Below, piece by piece: positions 63,641 through 64,000 of a stretch of DNA of 64,000 nt (within the stretch, counting starts at the first letter, position 1; each line of letters starts with the position of its first letter). The stretch is from Limnephilus marmoratus (Eukaryota > Arthropoda > Insecta > Trichoptera > Limnephilidae). The notes under the pieces are model-generated. The model was given only the letters and a program-made list of their open reading frames with translations. It did no database searches and was not told the origin of the DNA. A program made the position numbers and the translations under genes. The DNA is taken from NCBI GenBank assembly GCA_917880885.1, contig OU862919.1, positions 54,783,058 to 54,847,057 of the forward strand. Reading direction: 5' to 3'.

Positions 63641-63902
63641 CAGCAGGAACATTTGTACAATGGCAACAGGAACATTTGCGAGATGCCGCAGGAACATTTG
63701 TACAATGGCAACAGGAACATTTGCGCGATGCCGCAGGAACATTTGTACAATGGCAACAGGAACATTTGCGAGATGCCGCAGGAACATTTGCACGATGGCA
63801 ACAGGAACATTTGCAAGGTGCCGCAGGAACATTTGTACAATGGCAACAGGAACATTTGTGAGATGCTGCAGGAACATTTGCACGATGGCAACAGGAACAT
63901 GA
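63641..63902. repeat. 45-bp minisatellite, open in several frames
   Basis: The unit is GCAGGAACATTTGTACAATG, then GCAACAGGAACATTTGCGAG and ATGCC. It contains two half-units sharing CAGGAACATTTG. About 5.5 units are seen. Because 45 is a multiple of three, three plus frames and two minus frames stay open and give 15-residue repeats. The plus frame with AAGTFVQWQQEHLRD is the most protein-like, but no gene can be assigned. Confidence 0.85.
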
Positions 63903-64000
63903 ACCAACTTAGAGCTGACGTGCTCGGGTTTGTTTGAGTGATGGTTTTGTGATGATACAATTCGCAACTACACGCACAACTCACACTAGGTTATGTTAGG

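Noticed and set aside
63985..64000. Telomeric TTAGG repeats at the right edge (GGTTATGTTAGG)
   Set aside because: Only one imperfect unit; no array.

Overview
The window is repeat-dominated nuclear DNA of an animal, almost certainly an insect and possibly a lepidopteran. The grounds are BEL/Pao and Ty3/gypsy LTR retrotransposons, several non-LTR (LINE) families, a Penelope-like element, MITEs, AT-rich spacers, and an exon with a GTAAGT donor and an arthropod-type initiator. There is no bacterial operon structure, no CRISPR array and no rRNA gene. Only one stretch looks like a host gene: the first coding exon of an NRF-6-like (nose resistant to fluoxetine) secreted/membrane protein at about 49.2 kb, minus strand.

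Layout: 1-4603 is the 3' part of a decayed BEL/Pao element, split by a 201-bp insert with a 15-bp target duplication. 5034-9840 is a near full-length but broken LINE (family A) with a nested RTE-like fragment (11-bp target duplication). Two units resembling its own 5' leader follow its 3' tail. 9969-12179 is a hAT-like element (CAGTG ends, 8-bp target duplication) carrying a decayed, tandemly duplicated C2H2 zinc-finger array. 13.2-14.8 kb has a dispersed element with a polypyrimidine duplication and a foldback MITE. 14990-16987 is a Penelope-like element with RT and GIY-YIG domains, identical inverted terminal arms and candidate hammerhead ribozymes. 17.3-18.8 kb holds fused LINE remnants. 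18825-27323 is a young gypsy provirus on the minus strand with almost identical LTRs, a 4-bp target duplication, an intact gag, and a pol in the -1 frame behind an A AAA AAC slippery site; pol is broken by one base in a homopolymer. 28.1-29.5 kb is again LINE debris.

29.9-33.1 kb is purine-rich, non-coding and holds a TATA/initiator-like promoter; it may be a long LTR plus leader. 34933-37984 is an array of eleven 277-bp units inserted into a LINE L remnant with an apparent 4-bp duplication. 38-42.4 kb is a mosaic of LINE L 3' ends, poly-C MITEs, RTE-like fragments and a 145-bp tandem repeat. 45.4-48.6 kb has another LINE J remnant, a tRNA-derived sequence and an element interrupted by an RTE-like insertion. 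50904-51666 is a near-perfect 109-bp tandem array. 53.0-54.6 kb is a second LINE A copy, and 57.1-58.6 kb a well-preserved RTE-type reverse transcriptase. 59147-59245 is a 99-bp insert with a hammerhead-like core and perfect 16-bp target duplications. 59.4-62.2 kb has two LINE A copies in the same orientation, fused by a deletion, the second cut off by an LTR element (62166-62844) that runs out of the window.

Most coding sequence is therefore transposon-encoded: reverse transcriptases, endonucleases, integrases and gag proteins in various stages of decay. The nesting gives a relative order: BEL/Pao and LINE A/J/L are old hosts of insertion, while the gypsy provirus, the Penelope-like copy and the 109-bp and 277-bp arrays look recent or recently homogenised.
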